From contig NZ_PGGO01000026.1 in the NCBI RefSeq assembly GCF_003010955.1, positions 1 to 64,000 on the forward strand: a DNA stretch of 64,000 nucleotides, written 5' to 3'. Position numbers and translations under genes: made by a program. Positions 36,675 through 46,154 of this stretch are shown piece after piece (the stretch's first letter is position 1; the number at the start of each line of letters is the position of its first letter). A model generated the notes under the pieces. The model saw only the letters and a program-made list of their open reading frames with translations. It had not been told where the DNA came from and ran no database searches. This DNA is from Phyllobacterium brassicacearum. Lineage in GTDB: Bacteria; Pseudomonadota; Alphaproteobacteria; Rhizobiales; Rhizobiaceae.

Positions 36675-38846
36675 ATGTACATTGCCGTTATCCGGGACTT
36701 GACCGCAAGAGCAAGCGTCATGCTTGCATTGAGCCTGGCTCTTTTGTGTGCCGCTATCGCGGGTTCCCAAGCCCAGACTAATTCTGCGTCGCAACCGCCA
36801 CCGGAAAAGGTTGAGCAATTGTTGAAATTGCTGGATGACCCGGACGTCAAGGCATGGATTGCAACCAAGAGCGCTCCACCACCGGCGGAGGAACCGGTGG
36901 GTGCCTCAGCGAGCGACTTTATGCTCTGGTCAAACGCCATTCGCGCGCATTTGCGGGGTATCGGACAAGCAATTCCGGCTGTCCCCGGCGAGTTTTCGGG
37001 GGCAAGCTCTACCATCATGACCGAAATCAACGGCCGCGGACCGGGGGCTATACTGATTCTGTTCGCTGCATTTGCAGCGCTAGGTCTAGGGGCCGAACTT
37101 GTCTTCCGGCGCCTTGTCAAACGCGCCAGCCAACGAAATGTTGCGACCGCCACTGTCGATGAGGCACCCCCCGCCCGCCACCACATCATTGGCCGGTCGA
37201 TTTTCGCCGCGATGGCCCCCCTGGTGGTCTTCGCTGTCGTCAGCATCGGCGCTTTTCACGCGTTCACCTGGCCCCCATTGCTTGCCGCGCTGGTGCTGCC
37301 CTTGCTCGTTGCGCTGATTGCTTGGCGGGTCATCATGCGGATAACAGCCATTCTGCTCGGGATCAATCGCAGGCGGGACAGCGAGAGCGGATCTGCCATT
37401 GTCCGTCTCATCCCGATGGACGATGTGAAGGCCGCCTTCTGGTACCGGCGGGTTGCGGTGTTCTCGGGCATCTTCTTTACCGGATGGGCGGCAGCCGGAT
37501 TGATGACCGTGCTGAATTTCACGCCCAACGTCAAGAGCCTGATCATCTACATCCTCGGCCTTGGCCTGTTGGCGGTTGCACTCGAAACGCTATGGCGTCA
37601 GCCTGAAGCTCCGGTTGCCTCTCGCGCATTTCGCGTCAAGGAGTGGCTGCTCACATTCTATCTGTGCCTGCTCTGGTTGTTGTGGGTTGCTGGCCTCAGC
37701 CTGGCCTTGTGGGTCGGAATCTATGTGCTGGTTCTGCCGCCGATTTTGAGGACGACCAGCACAGCCGTGAAGTCATTCTTTGCCGGACCCGACGACACAG
37801 AAAAGCCCAAGGCTCCCGTCCTTGAGGTGCTCATTGAGCGGGGAGCAAGGGTGGTCATCATTGCTCTCGCCGTTGCCTGGCTCGCCGTGGTCATTCGCTT
37901 CCGCGCCAGCGGATTGATGGAGGACGAGGCCGTCGCTCGCCTGTTCCGTGGAATATTGGGAGGTGTTGTAATACTGCTCGCCGCTGACCTGATCTGGCAT
38001 ATGGTCAAGGGCCTCATTAACCGCCGCATCGAACGTGCCCGCACCGAAGGGGGCGATCCAGCTGAGTTGGCCCGTAGCGGACGATTGTTGACCCTGCTGC
38101 CGATTCTGCGCAACTTCCTTGCAGTGCTGATTGCGGCCATCGCCGTCATGATGGTTCTGTCCGGACTCGGTGTCGCGATCGGTCCCTTGATCGCAGGCGC
38201 GGGCATTTTCGGCGTTGCCATCGGCTTTGGCTCGCAGTCCCTGGTCAAGGACATTATCAGCGGCATTTTCTACATGACCGATGACGCCTTCCGTGTGGGT
38301 GAATATATCCAGAGCGGCAGCTACAAAGGCACCATCGAATCCATCGGCATCCGCTCCGTCAAACTGCGCCACCATCGTGGCCCGATCTTCACCGTTCCGT
38401 ATGGTACACTGGGTGCGGTGCAGAACATGAGCCGGGATTGGGTCATCGACAAGTTCTTCCTCTCGGTGAACTACGACGCTGACATCGCCAAGGTCAAAAA
38501 GCTGGTGAAGGGGGTCGGCGCGGCGCTGCTTGAAGATGAGGAACTCGGCCCGCAGATCCTCGAGACGGTAAAGATGAAGGGCGTGGAGGAGTTCGGCGAT
38601 TATGGTATCAAGCTGAGCTTTAAAATGATGACGAAACCCGGCCACCAGTCCACTATCCGCCGCCGGGCATATGCTATGATCCGCGAGGCCTTCACTGCAA
38701 ACGGCATCGGGTTTGCGTCGCCGACGGTGCATGTCGCCGGCAGCGAGGAACATTCGGCGGGGGCCGTAGCGGCAGCTACAAGCGACGCCGTGGCCCGCAA
38801 GAGGGCTGCTGAAGCGAATTTGCAATTGGTGGAGGGCCAAAGCTGA
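36675..38846 (+). CDS. Large mechanosensitive channel of the MscS family
   Basis: 723 residues. N-terminal signal peptide (VMLALSLALLCAAIAGSQAQ), a periplasmic part with a helical segment (EKVEQLLKLLDDPDVKAWI), about ten membrane segments, and the MscS core at ~480-690: pore helix GVAIGPLIAGAGIFGVAIGFGSQSLVKDIISGIFYMTDDAFRVGEYI and beta domain GTIESIGIRSVKLRHHRGPIFTVPYGTLGAVQNMSRDW. It resembles YbiO/YnaI-type large channels that release solutes at hypo-osmotic shock. Single gene. Confidence 0.92.
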   Translation: MYIAVIRDLTARASVMLALSLALLCAAIAGSQAQTNSASQPPPEKVEQLLKLLDDPDVKAWIATKSAPPPAEEPVGASASDFMLWSNAIRAHLRGIGQAIPAVPGEFSGASSTIMTEINGRGPGAILILFAAFAALGLGAELVFRRLVKRASQRNVATATVDEAPPARHHIIGRSIFAAMAPLVVFAVVSIGAFHAFTWPPLLAALVLPLLVALIAWRVIMRITAILLGINRRRDSESGSAIVRLIPMDDVKAAFWYRRVAVFSGIFFTGWAAAGLMTVLNFTPNVKSLIIYILGLGLLAVALETLWRQPEAPVASRAFRVKEWLLTFYLCLLWLLWVAGLSLALWVGIYVLVLPPILRTTSTAVKSFFAGPDDTEKPKAPVLEVLIERGARVVIIALAVAWLAVVIRFRASGLMEDEAVARLFRGILGGVVILLAADLIWHMVKGLINRRIERARTEGGDPAELARSGRLLTLLPILRNFLAVLIAAIAVMMVLSGLGVAIGPLIAGAGIFGVAIGFGSQSLVKDIISGIFYMTDDAFRVGEYIQSGSYKGTIESIGIRSVKLRHHRGPIFTVPYGTLGAVQNMSRDWVIDKFFLSVNYDADIAKVKKLVKGVGAALLEDEELGPQILETVKMKGVEEFGDYGIKLSFKMMTKPGHQSTIRRRAYAMIREAFTANGIGFASPTVHVAGSEEHSAGAVAAATSDAVARKRAAEANLQLVEGQS

Positions 38847-38860
38847 GCTGACGGCTCAGC
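38842..38860 (+). terminator. Hairpin spanning the MscS stop codon
   Basis: GCTGAGC, five-base loop, GCTCAGC: a perfect 7-bp stem containing the TGA stop. No T-run follows, so terminator function is uncertain. The next 320 bases to 39180 hold no gene; a 12-bp perfect palindrome AAGAACGTTCTT lies at 39078-39089. Confidence 0.35.
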
Positions 38861-39180
38861 AAGATGCCTTGTCGCTGCGAGTCCAGCGATCGGCGCTCCC
38901 CTGACGGACCTGGAGGCAGACCGTCAAAATTCCGCTTTGGGGATGCTTCGCGGGACTCCTCAAGACGACCATACTGGGCTGACGGCAAAGTGAATCATCG
39001 AGATTTGACTAGCGTAAGCACCAAGCGAAACCGTTACCGCACGGCGATGTGGCGGCCGATGTGACGAACGTAGTTGAAAGAACGTTCTTGTCGGAAATTG
39101 AAGTGGATGAACTTGCCTTTCGTCGAAATGCGAGTTCGGGCTTCGGGAGCCAATTAACGCAGCTCTGAAAGGATCAAATA

Positions 39181-39528
39181 ATGACCGTATTCGTTGCCGA
39201 AATTTCAGGACGAGGCATTGTTGCTTTTGACGCAGCAAACGAGGATGAGGCCATGGCGCGGCTGTCGGACAGGGCGTTACGGAGGGACCTGCATGTGTTC
39301 CAAAACCAAGGCCGATCCCTCTGGGACGGTGTCTCGGAAATCAGTTTGCGTGGAGCGCTCCCGAAGGAGGCTGAAACCTGGCATGCTAGCCGCGCGATGG
39401 TCGGCCGGTCTGGCGAACCCGGTGATCACGAGGACTGGCGTATCTTCCTAGTCCCAGTTGTCGATCCTTCGAGGTTCGCCGATGACGATGACGATGATGA
39501 TGATGATGACCGAGGCGATGGCGACTGA
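39181..39528 (+). CDS. Small protein with poly-aspartate tail, function unknown
   Basis: 115 residues from ATG 39181, with AAAGGA eight bases upstream. The body is mixed (MTVFVAEISGRGIVAFDAANEDEAMARLSDRALRRDL...EDWRIFLVPVVDPSRF), with a likely alpha/beta fold; the last 16 residues are FADDDD... with ten consecutive Asp, then RGDGD. The Asp run is coded by GAT and GAC in irregular order, so it is selected at protein level or recently slipped. No family recognised. The tail could bind metal cations. Confidence 0.7.
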   Translation: MTVFVAEISGRGIVAFDAANEDEAMARLSDRALRRDLHVFQNQGRSLWDGVSEISLRGALPKEAETWHASRAMVGRSGEPGDHEDWRIFLVPVVDPSRFADDDDDDDDDDRGDGD

Positions 39529-39922
39529 TGCTCAGCCCACAATGCTATTCTTGATCTTCTTTGATCTGTTTCGCATGAGCTCGTCGATTGCCGCCAGCGC
39601 GCAGCTCTAATCTCGCTGACGTGGGTTGAGCCAGATATACGGCGCTCAACAGCCGTATCGTGAGGATACCCATGCCAATGAGATGAGTTCCATGGATCTG
39701 TTTCGAATGCGTCAGAACGGCCCTAACCCCAACAACCATGCACCCTTTGCCGCCAAGTCGCGCGACGATCCCATGCAGTACCTTTCACCAGCGACGATAA
39801 CGACTGATCACTGTCCAGAGGAATGCCGCTCCGGCGTATTCCAGAGCAACTTAATCTCTTGCGAGAGCCAGTGAACAGTCGAGCCCCGGCAGTATATGGG
39901 AGCACCTTGCCCCGGCGACCTG
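39529..39922. other. Intergenic, no gene supported
   Basis: About 390 bases. A short plus-strand frame at 39684-39874 (MSSMDLFRMRQNGPN...) has no clear ribosome site or recognised family. TTGATC occurs twice near 39551-39566 but as a direct, not inverted, repeat, so it is not an FNR-type box. Confidence 0.4.
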
Positions 39923-40345
39923 CTACTCGCGCATGAACGCCTGCATCTCCTCAGGCGTGACCTTACCGTTCCTGTCGGCGTCGACCCTATCGAACATGCG
40001 CTTATGTATCGTCGTCACTTCCTCGAAGGAAAGCGCACCGTCGCCGTCGGCGTCCGCGACAGCGAACATGATCTTCATCATATGCCCGCGCATGGGCATC
40101 ATGCCGGGTTGCATCATCATGCCCCGACCCATCATCCCGCCGGGCATCATGCCGGAGCCGCCGGGCATGCCCCCCTGGCTCTGCCCCGTTGTTCCGTCGT
40201 CCGCGTCAGACGGCGGGGCCGCCTGCGCCGACGTCGCAGGATGATGGGGGTCGGCATCGTTCGTTTGTGCGAGCGCGAGACCAGCTCCGCCGACCGCGAT
40301 CAGCGCGGCCAGCATGGCCGCATGTGGCAGTGTTGTGGTCGTCAT
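39923..40345 (-). CDS. Exported EF-hand protein with Met/Gly-rich segment
   Basis: 140 residues from ATG 40345, with AAAGGAG seven bases upstream. Signal peptide (TTTTLPHAAMLAALIAVGGAGLALAQ), then a Met-Gly-His-rich stretch (GGMPGGSGMMPGGMMGRGMMMQPGMMPMRGHMM) of the kind that binds Cu(I) in periplasmic copper proteins, then two EF-hand loops: DADGDGALSFEE and DADRNGKVTPEE. It follows the copper ATPase gene on the same strand after 36 bases after the ATPase stop, so a periplasmic copper role is inferred from both context and the Met-rich region. Calcium binding is expected from the EF loops. Confidence 0.85.
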   Translation of the reverse strand: MTTTTLPHAAMLAALIAVGGAGLALAQTNDADPHHPATSAQAAPPSDADDGTTGQSQGGMPGGSGMMPGGMMGRGMMMQPGMMPMRGHMMKIMFAVADADGDGALSFEEVTTIHKRMFDRVDADRNGKVTPEEMQAFMRE

Positions 40346-40444
40346 GTCCATTCTCCTTTTGCGTGGTCTTCTCCCGCCTGCGTCCACTATCCCGCGCAAG
40401 ACAGGCATTCAGATAATACGTCCCAGCCGGCGTCGTCGGGCCGC

Positions 40445-42655
40445 CTAATCCAAGCGCGAGCGGCGCAGCCGCAGGGAATTGCCAATGACACTGACGGAGG
40501 ACAGTGCCATGGCGGCGGCCGCGATGATCGGCGACAGCAGCAGACCCAGGGCCGGATAGAGTACGCCGGCTGCCACGGGTACACCTGCTGCGTTGTAGAT
40601 GAAGGCGAAGAACAGGTTCTGACGGATATTGCTCATGGTCGCGTGACTGAGCTTGCGGGCTCTTGCGATCCCCTGCAGGTCCCCCTTCAGCAGCGTCACC
40701 CCAGCGCTTTCGATCGCAACGTCGGTTCCCGTGCCCATGGCGATGCCGACATCGGCGGCCGCGAGCGCCGGGGCGTCGTTAACTCCGTCGCCAGCCATCG
40801 CGACGATGCGGCCTTCGCTGCGTAGCCGCGCGACGACCTTGCCCTTGTCCTCGGGCAGGATTTCGGCTTCCACCTCGTCGATGCCAAGCCTGCGCGCAAC
40901 AGCTTCCGCCGTCGTCCTGTTGTCACCAGTCAACATCACGACGCGGATGTTCTCCTCCTTTAGCAAACGCAGCGCCGCGGCGGTCGTCGCCTTGACCGGG
41001 TCGGCGATGGCGATAAGGCCACCAACCTTGCCGTCGATCGCCGCATAGATCACTGTCGCGCCCTCGCCGCGCAGGGCTTCCGCGTCTGCCATGAGGGCCG
41101 AAAGGTCAACGCCCGCCTCACTCATGATCCGGTGACTGCCGATAACCAGATTCCTACCGTCGACCACGCCGGTCACGCCCTTGCCGATGGGGCTATCGAA
41201 CTCGCGCGCCTCGCCAAGTGTAAGTCCCCTTTCCCGCGCCGCTGCGACGATAGCGGTGGCAAGAGGATGTTCGCTGGCGCGTTCGAGGGTTGCGGCCAGC
41301 CTCAGGAGCTCGTCTTCGGCGATGCGTCCGACCGCTTTCAGAGCCGTCACCTTCGGCTTGCCCTCCGTGAGCGTGCCAGTCTTGTCAACGACGAGCGTGT
41401 CGATCTTCTCGAATCGCTCCAGCGCCTCGGCGTTCTTGATCAGCACGCCCAGCCCCGCGCCGCGGCCAATGCCCACCATGATCGACATCGGTGTCGCCAG
41501 TCCGAGGGCGCACGGGCACGCGATGATAAGTACGGCGACGGCAGCAACCAAACCGTGCGCGAAGCGCGGCTCTGGCCCCCATACGCCCCAGGCGACGAAG
41601 GCGGCAACCGCGATGAGGATTACCGCGGGAACGAACCAGCCCGACACCTGATCGGCGAGCAGCTGGATCGGAGCACGGGATCGCTGAGCTTCAGCGACCA
41701 TGCGCACGATCTGCGCCAGCATCGTGTCCCGCCCGACCTTGCCCGCCCGCATCACGAAGCCGCCGCTCCGGTTCATCGTGCCGCCGATCACCTTCGCGCC
41801 GACTGCCTTGGTGACCGGCATGGATTCCCCCGTAATCATGGATTCGTCGACGGAACTGCGTCCTTCAATAAGCTCTCCGTCGACAGGAACCTTCTCGCCC
41901 GGCCGAACGCGCAGGCGGTCGCCGACCGCGACGGCCTCCAGTCCGACGTCCTCGTCAGAGCCGTCATCCAAGATGCGGCGCGCCGTCTTCGGTGCGAGGT
42001 CGAGCAACGCCCGGATGGCACCGCCGGTCTGCTCGCGTGCCCGCAGTTCCAACACCTGGCCGAGCAGCACCAGCGAGGTGATGACCGCCGCTGCCTCGAA
42101 ATAGATCGCAACCGATCCGTCGGCGGCGCGGAATGTGGCCGGGAAGATGCCAGGCACGGCCGTGGCGACGACGCTGTAGATCCAGGCGACGCCAGTTCCC
42201 ATCGCGATCAGCGTGAACATGTTAAGGCTACGGTTGACGAGCGAAGCCCAGGCGCGCTCGAAGAAAGGCCATCCGGCCCACAGCACGACGGGCGTCGCCA
42301 GCACGAGTTGGATCCAGTTCGAGATCTGTGCAGCAAACACCATGTGTAGGTTGGTGAGATGGCCGCCCATCTCAAGCGCGAGGACGGGTAGCGACAAAAG
42401 GAGGCCGATCCAGAACCGCCGGGTCATGTTGACAAGTTCGGTACCCGGCCCGGTCGCCGTGGTCGCCATTTCCGGTTCGAGCGTCATACCACAGATCGGA
42501 CAGGTGCCGGGGCCGATCTGCCGGATCTGCGGATGCATCGGGCAGGTATAAATCACGTCTTCCGGAGCCTCCGGCTCGGTGGCCGCTTGTGTGGCCGGCC
42601 ACCCTTCTTGGTGATGGTGATGGCCGTGGCCTTCATGGACGTGGTGGTCAGTCAT
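40445..42655 (-). CDS. Copper-type P1B ATPase with His-rich and heavy-metal-binding N-terminus
   Basis: 736 residues from ATG 42655, with GGAGGA upstream. N-terminal His-rich leader ([15 protein letters not shown]), then [22 protein letters not shown], the heavy-metal-binding domain common to CopB/SilP-type pumps in place of an HMA domain. The core has TGES, CPC in [13 protein letters not shown] (ion site), [13 protein letters not shown] with the phosphorylated Asp, SEHPLA and [16 protein letters not shown]. It pumps Cu(I) or Ag(I) out to the periplasm. Downstream is the Met-rich EF-hand gene. Its upstream region contains a 29-bp motif also found before the pseudogene at 43179. No FixK-type box lies directly before it; it may read through from 43251. 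Confidence 0.93.
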   Translation of the reverse strand: MTDHHVHEGHGHHHHQEGWPATQAATEPEAPEDVIYTCPMHPQIRQIGPGTCPICGMTLEPEMATTATGPGTELVNMTRRFWIGLLLSLPVLALEMGGHLTNLHMVFAAQISNWIQLVLATPVVLWAGWPFFERAWASLVNRSLNMFTLIAMGTGVAWIYSVVATAVPGIFPATFRAADGSVAIYFEAAAVITSLVLLGQVLELRAREQTGGAIRALLDLAPKTARRILDDGSDEDVGLEAVAVGDRLRVRPGEKVPVDGELIEGRSSVDESMITGESMPVTKAVGAKVIGGTMNRSGGFVMRAGKVGRDTMLAQIVRMVAEAQRSRAPIQLLADQVSGWFVPAVILIAVAAFVAWGVWGPEPRFAHGLVAAVAVLIIACPCALGLATPMSIMVGIGRGAGLGVLIKNAEALERFEKIDTLVVDKTGTLTEGKPKVTALKAVGRIAEDELLRLAATLERASEHPLATAIVAAARERGLTLGEAREFDSPIGKGVTGVVDGRNLVIGSHRIMSEAGVDLSALMADAEALRGEGATVIYAAIDGKVGGLIAIADPVKATTAAALRLLKEENIRVVMLTGDNRTTAEAVARRLGIDEVEAEILPEDKGKVVARLRSEGRIVAMAGDGVNDAPALAAADVGIAMGTGTDVAIESAGVTLLKGDLQGIARARKLSHATMSNIRQNLFFAFIYNAAGVPVAAGVLYPALGLLLSPIIAAAAMALSSVSVIGNSLRLRRSRLD

Positions 42656-42674
42656 GGACAGTTCCTCCCCAATG

Positions 42675-42703
42675 TCTCCGAACACGCCGCCAAGGTGATA
42701 AGG
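42675..42703. repeat. 29-bp upstream repeat, copy 1 (before the copper ATPase)
   Basis: Matches 43186-43214 at 28 of 29 bases (begins TCTCCGAACACG, ends CCAAGGTGATAAGG on the plus strand); weaker similarity continues ~20 bases further. It lies 20 bases upstream of the ATPase ATG. Both copies precede leftward genes, so it is a duplicated promoter/leader segment. Confidence 0.85.
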
Positions 42704-42775
42704 TTAGTGGGCCACAGAAAGTTACGCGTTGCCGAGGACCTCGTCCCTTGGCCTTACTCCGGTTGCCGAAAATTA

Positions 42776-43179
42776 TCAGCAGACAACGAGATCTGTGTGC
42801 CCAAAGCCTTTGGAATAGTCCAGCACCGAGATAACGGTCGGCGTCACGCGAAAGAGCCGAACCTCATCCCTCGTCGGCATCGGCATCGGCATCGGCATAG
42901 AAGTCTGTTCCGGGTACTTCAGCGGCAACATGCGCAAGACTTTGTCTGCCTCGACCGGACCGCCGTGTCGTGGTCGATCGTTAGCGAGAGCCGATCATCT
43001 CGATCGAGATTTGCCGCCTTTTGACTGTCCAGCCCGCAAAGGAAATAGAGGGTGAGACCTTCGTTCGCGTATCCGACCGTTGTCGCTTGCGGCCAGCCAT
43101 CCGGCCTGAGTGTGGCAATCGTCATGATCCGGTGCTGGTCCAGCAATGCCAGGATCTTCTCTTTCATGTTCTTATCCAT
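42776..43179 (-). pseudogene. Broken pyridoxamine-5'-phosphate-oxidase-like gene (internal deletion and frameshift)
   Basis: From ATG 43179: MDKNMKEKILALLDQHRIMTIATLRPDGWPQATTVGYANEGLTLYFLCGLDSQKAANLDRDDRLSLTIDHDTA, the N-terminal half of an FMN-binding split barrel. It then reads 10 unrelated residues to a stop. In another frame, from about 42955, it continues as ADKVLRMLPLKYPEQTSMPMPMPMPTRDEVRLFRVTPTVISVLDYSKGFGHTDLVVC to a TGA at 42776. Both ends of a single protein are thus present, with ~25-30 codons missing in the middle and the frame changed. The MPMPMPMP stretch is coded by four CGGCAT copies (42875-42898). A FixK-type box is intact upstream. Confidence 0.8.
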
Positions 43180-43185
43180 GGATCT

Positions 43186-43214
43186 TCTCCGAACACGCGG
43201 CCAAGGTGATAAGG
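43186..43214. repeat. 29-bp upstream repeat, copy 2
   Basis: Second copy of the 42675-42703 motif, one mismatch, ending seven bases before the ATG of the broken oxidase gene. Its CGGAGA part serves as ribosome site here. Confidence 0.85.
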
Positions 43215-43250
43215 ATCAGCGGACCATAGAACTGTCGGGGCCATTTGGCA

Positions 43251-43264
43251 TTGATCTGCATCAA
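43251..43264. promoter_or_regulatory. FNR/FixK-type box TTGATCTGCATCAA
   Basis: Exact match to TTGAT-N4-ATCAA. It stands 71 bases from the ATG of the broken oxidase gene, the spacing seen for the other boxes here. The ~220 bases beyond it to 43486 hold no gene I can support. Confidence 0.85.
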
Positions 43265-43486
43265 GAGCACTCGAGGCAACCCATCATTTGGCTCCAGCAT
43301 TGGCGGTGGCGAACCACGCCGTTCCCGTGAGCGGTCGGCGAACAATTCGTAATAGAATGCCTGTGACGAAGCCGGGTGAATACTTGCCTGTCAGCGTGAG
43401 CCTGGATGTTTCGCATTTGCGGGCATTCCTCACTGTTCTGCTGCACCACGGTTCGTAGTGCCGCAGTCGGCTTGGTTCCTGGCTAC

Positions 43487-45346
43487 TCATCTTAGGGCAC
43501 GCATAGCGTTGAGGATGACGGCCAGATCGATTAACTCCTGCAGAAGTGCACCCTGAACGGGAGGTAGATAGCCGAAAGCCGCGAAGCACATCGCCACCAA
43601 TGACAAACCGAGGCCCGCAATCACACTTTGCTTTGCAATTATGATTGTCCGTTGCGCGATTACGATGGCCTGCGCCAGAGGCGCGAGTTTGTCGACCAGC
43701 AGGACTACTCCAGCGGCTTCAGACGAAGCGGCAGCACCGCGCGCGCCCATTGCTATGCCCACGTCTGCAGATGCCAGAGCGGGCGCATCATTTATGCCGT
43801 CCCCGACCATCATGACGGGACCAGACTTTCTGGCGGCAACCACAGCGTCGACCTTTGCTTCTGGCGTGAGATCGCCCAGTATCTCGTCGATCCCGAGCTC
43901 TTCACTGATGCCGGTTGCAACATCAAGGCGGTCTCCCGTTGCGAGAACGATCTTTGTTATGCCTGCTCGCCTGAGTTGCTTGATGGCGAGAGAGGCATCG
44001 CTTCTAATTTGATCCGCCATTACGATGATGCCAGCGACCGCGCCATCGATGGCCACTGCAACAACGACCTGACCGGGCTTGATACCGAACCGGAATGTCC
44101 GCGGATCGCCTTCATTGGTGCAGTTTTGGACGAATGTGCTGCCGCCGATAATGACCCGCTTGCCCTCGACCTGACCTTCAATTCCTGCGCCCGCGTCCTC
44201 CCGGACATCCGTTGGCGACGAAAGCGCAATACCACGTTTTTTCGCGGCGGCAACGAGAGCGGCGGCCATAACGTGGTTGGAAGCCTGGTCCAGCGATGCG
44301 GCGAGCCGCAACAGTTCGGCTTCCGGCACCCAACGCGCGGAGCGAATTTGGACAATTTCTGCAGAACCCTGGGTTACCGTCCCGGTCTTGTCGAGCAACG
44401 CCACGCGCACGCGGCTGAGCGCCTCCAGAACATCGCCTCCTTTTATCAGGGCACCGGCCTTTGCGGAACGTGAAAGTCCGGAGACGAGAGCGACAGGCAC
44501 TGCCAGGATCAGCGGACAAGGCGTAGCGACGACCAGGACTGCGAGCGCCCGACGAGGATCGCTGGAAAGCAGCCAAGCCGCAATCGCCAGGCCGATCGTG
44601 AGAAACAGAAACCCGATTGCGTACCGATCCGCCAGGCGGGCCATCGGCGCTTTACTTCGCTGGGCGGCTTCGACCAATCGAACGATGCCCGCATACGTGC
44701 TTTCTGACGCCGGACGGAGGGTCATCAAGTCGAAGGTGGTTCCTACGGATGTACTCCCGCTAAGGACTTCATGCGGTGCCCGACGCTCAATTGGAATGGC
44801 TTCGCCGGTCAGCGCCGATTGGTCCAGTATAGCGGAGCCCGAAAAGACAACCCCGTCGACCGGCAGAACTTCACCATGCCGGATCAGCAGTCTGTCTCCT
44901 GGAGCCAGCGTTTCAATGGCAACTTCTTCGAGCCGGTTGCCACGGTAGCGCATTGCAGTTTGCGCTACTCTCCCCAGTAATGCCGTCATTTCCTTTGCTG
45001 CGCGGCCGGATGCGAAGGATTCAAGCAATTGTCCTCCGGCATACATTAGTGCGACGACGTTCGCCGCCAGCGTTTCACCAAAGCCCAGTGCAACGGTCAT
45101 GGATAAGGCAGCAACGATGTCGAGGCCGAAATCGCCACGAAGCATGGAGCGTGCTGCCTGGAAAAGAAGAGCGGTCAAGACCGGAAGCGTTGCGGCGGCC
45201 CATACGAGCTGTGGCGCTGATGGCATATTCGTCAATTTCAACGCCAAACCGGCTATGAGACCACTGACCGCAATCACCACCAGAATTTGATCCAAATGAT
45301 CATCCAGCGACCTCAATGAACCACTCGTGGCGGATTTTGCGAGCAT
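43487..45346 (-). CDS. P1B-type heavy-metal ATPase with unusual TPCPLI ion-site motif
   Basis: 619 residues from ATG 45346, with AAAGG seven bases upstream; no N-terminal metal-binding domain. Core motifs: TGEAIP, ion-site TPCPLILAVPVAL in the sixth helix (CPL, not CPC or CPH), DKTGTVTQGSAEI with the phosphorylated Asp, and GDGINDAPALASADVG. The HP motif SEHPLA of P1B pumps is replaced by SNHVMAAALVAAAK, so His is shifted and Pro lost. Substrate cannot be assigned; Mn, Fe or an unusual metal is possible. Follows the phosphoribosyltransferase gene by 103 bases, so both probably start at the box at 46155. The frame extends to 45442 without a ribosome site. Confidence 0.88.
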   Translation of the reverse strand: MLAKSATSGSLRSLDDHLDQILVVIAVSGLIAGLALKLTNMPSAPQLVWAAATLPVLTALLFQAARSMLRGDFGLDIVAALSMTVALGFGETLAANVVALMYAGGQLLESFASGRAAKEMTALLGRVAQTAMRYRGNRLEEVAIETLAPGDRLLIRHGEVLPVDGVVFSGSAILDQSALTGEAIPIERRAPHEVLSGSTSVGTTFDLMTLRPASESTYAGIVRLVEAAQRSKAPMARLADRYAIGFLFLTIGLAIAAWLLSSDPRRALAVLVVATPCPLILAVPVALVSGLSRSAKAGALIKGGDVLEALSRVRVALLDKTGTVTQGSAEIVQIRSARWVPEAELLRLAASLDQASNHVMAAALVAAAKKRGIALSSPTDVREDAGAGIEGQVEGKRVIIGGSTFVQNCTNEGDPRTFRFGIKPGQVVVAVAIDGAVAGIIVMADQIRSDASLAIKQLRRAGITKIVLATGDRLDVATGISEELGIDEILGDLTPEAKVDAVVAARKSGPVMMVGDGINDAPALASADVGIAMGARGAAASSEAAGVVLLVDKLAPLAQAIVIAQRTIIIAKQSVIAGLGLSLVAMCFAAFGYLPPVQGALLQELIDLAVILNAMRALR

Positions 45347-45449
45347 TGTTCGGCCTTTCGAGGAAACATCCAACGACGGCACAACCTTGAAGGCGGGCAG
45401 CGTAGAGATGCCAGGATGCGGTTGGTGGCCGACGGTCAACAAAGACCAA

Positions 45450-46094
45450 CTACTGTCTCGGCTGACTCAACTTCAAGATCTCGATAACTTCTTCGTCAGT
45501 AAGCTGTGGGAAATCGCCATAGTGGAAGCCGATCGCTTCCAGCGCTTCGGGTTCTTCGAGACAAACCACTTCGTCAACCTCATGTCTTATCGCCTCCATC
45601 GTTTCACTTGCCCCAACTGGAACAGCGATAATGATCTTTCGTGGCTTGCGCTGCCGTAATCCCAAGATTGCGACGCGAGCAGTTGCGCCGGTCGCGATGC
45701 CGTCATCGACGAGGATCACTGTTCGGCTTGCGATATAGATCGGGATCCTGTTTCCGAAATACAATGCACGGCGACGTTCGATTTCCTTTAGCTGTTCGGC
45801 GCATTCACTCTGAAACTCCTCCTCCGAAATTCCATGACTGTGAATGACATCCTCGTTTCGTACTTTTATGGGATGAGAGCCATCCAAGACCGCTCCCATA
45901 GCGAGTTCCAGTCGATACGGTACGCCGACCTTGCGCACAATCAGCAGGTCAAGCTGCGCGCCCAGTATCTTTGCGACCTCGGCTGCGACCGCGACACCGC
46001 CCCGCGGGAGTGCAAGCACTACGACATCCTCACCCCGATATCGTCTCAAGGCATTGGCCAATTGCCTGCCGGCATCGGCCCGGTCTTCAAACAT
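45450..46094 (-). CDS. Phosphoribosyltransferase-domain protein
   Basis: 214 residues from ATG 46094 (MFEDRADAGRQLANAL), the usual start for this group, with GGAG nine bases upstream. VVLALPRGGVAVAAEVAKIL is the first conserved loop; VILVDDGIATGATARVAI is the PRPP-binding motif. Members of this family occur with stress proteins and hydrolases in bacterial oxygen-limitation clusters; the reaction is unknown and may be nucleotide salvage. ATG is 60 bases from a FixK-type box shared with the divergent protease gene. A longer frame to 46547 would run through the box into the protease gene and is rejected. Confidence 0.88.
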   Translation of the reverse strand: MFEDRADAGRQLANALRRYRGEDVVVLALPRGGVAVAAEVAKILGAQLDLLIVRKVGVPYRLELAMGAVLDGSHPIKVRNEDVIHSHGISEEEFQSECAEQLKEIERRRALYFGNRIPIYIASRTVILVDDGIATGATARVAILGLRQRKPRKIIIAVPVGASETMEAIRHEVDEVVCLEEPEALEAIGFHYGDFPQLTDEEVIEILKLSQPRQ

Positions 46095-46154
46095 GGCGGC
46101 ATGCTCCATCTGATTGGCCGTTGATGAATTACAACAAACTCTCGGGTGCCGTCT

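Noticed and set aside
37773-38840. 355-codon minus-strand frame
   Set aside because: Antisense to the MscS channel gene, His/Asp-rich composition typical of a shadow.
39551-39566. Two TTGATC half-sites
   Set aside because: Direct, not inverted, orientation and no gene at the proper distance.
41132-42349. 405-codon plus-strand frame
   Set aside because: Antisense to the copper ATPase, whose motifs are complete.
45287-45300. TTGATCCAAATGAT resembling an FNR/FixK box
   Set aside because: Lies inside the ATPase coding region close to its start, the right half is wrong, and the gene follows the phosphoribosyltransferase in an operon.
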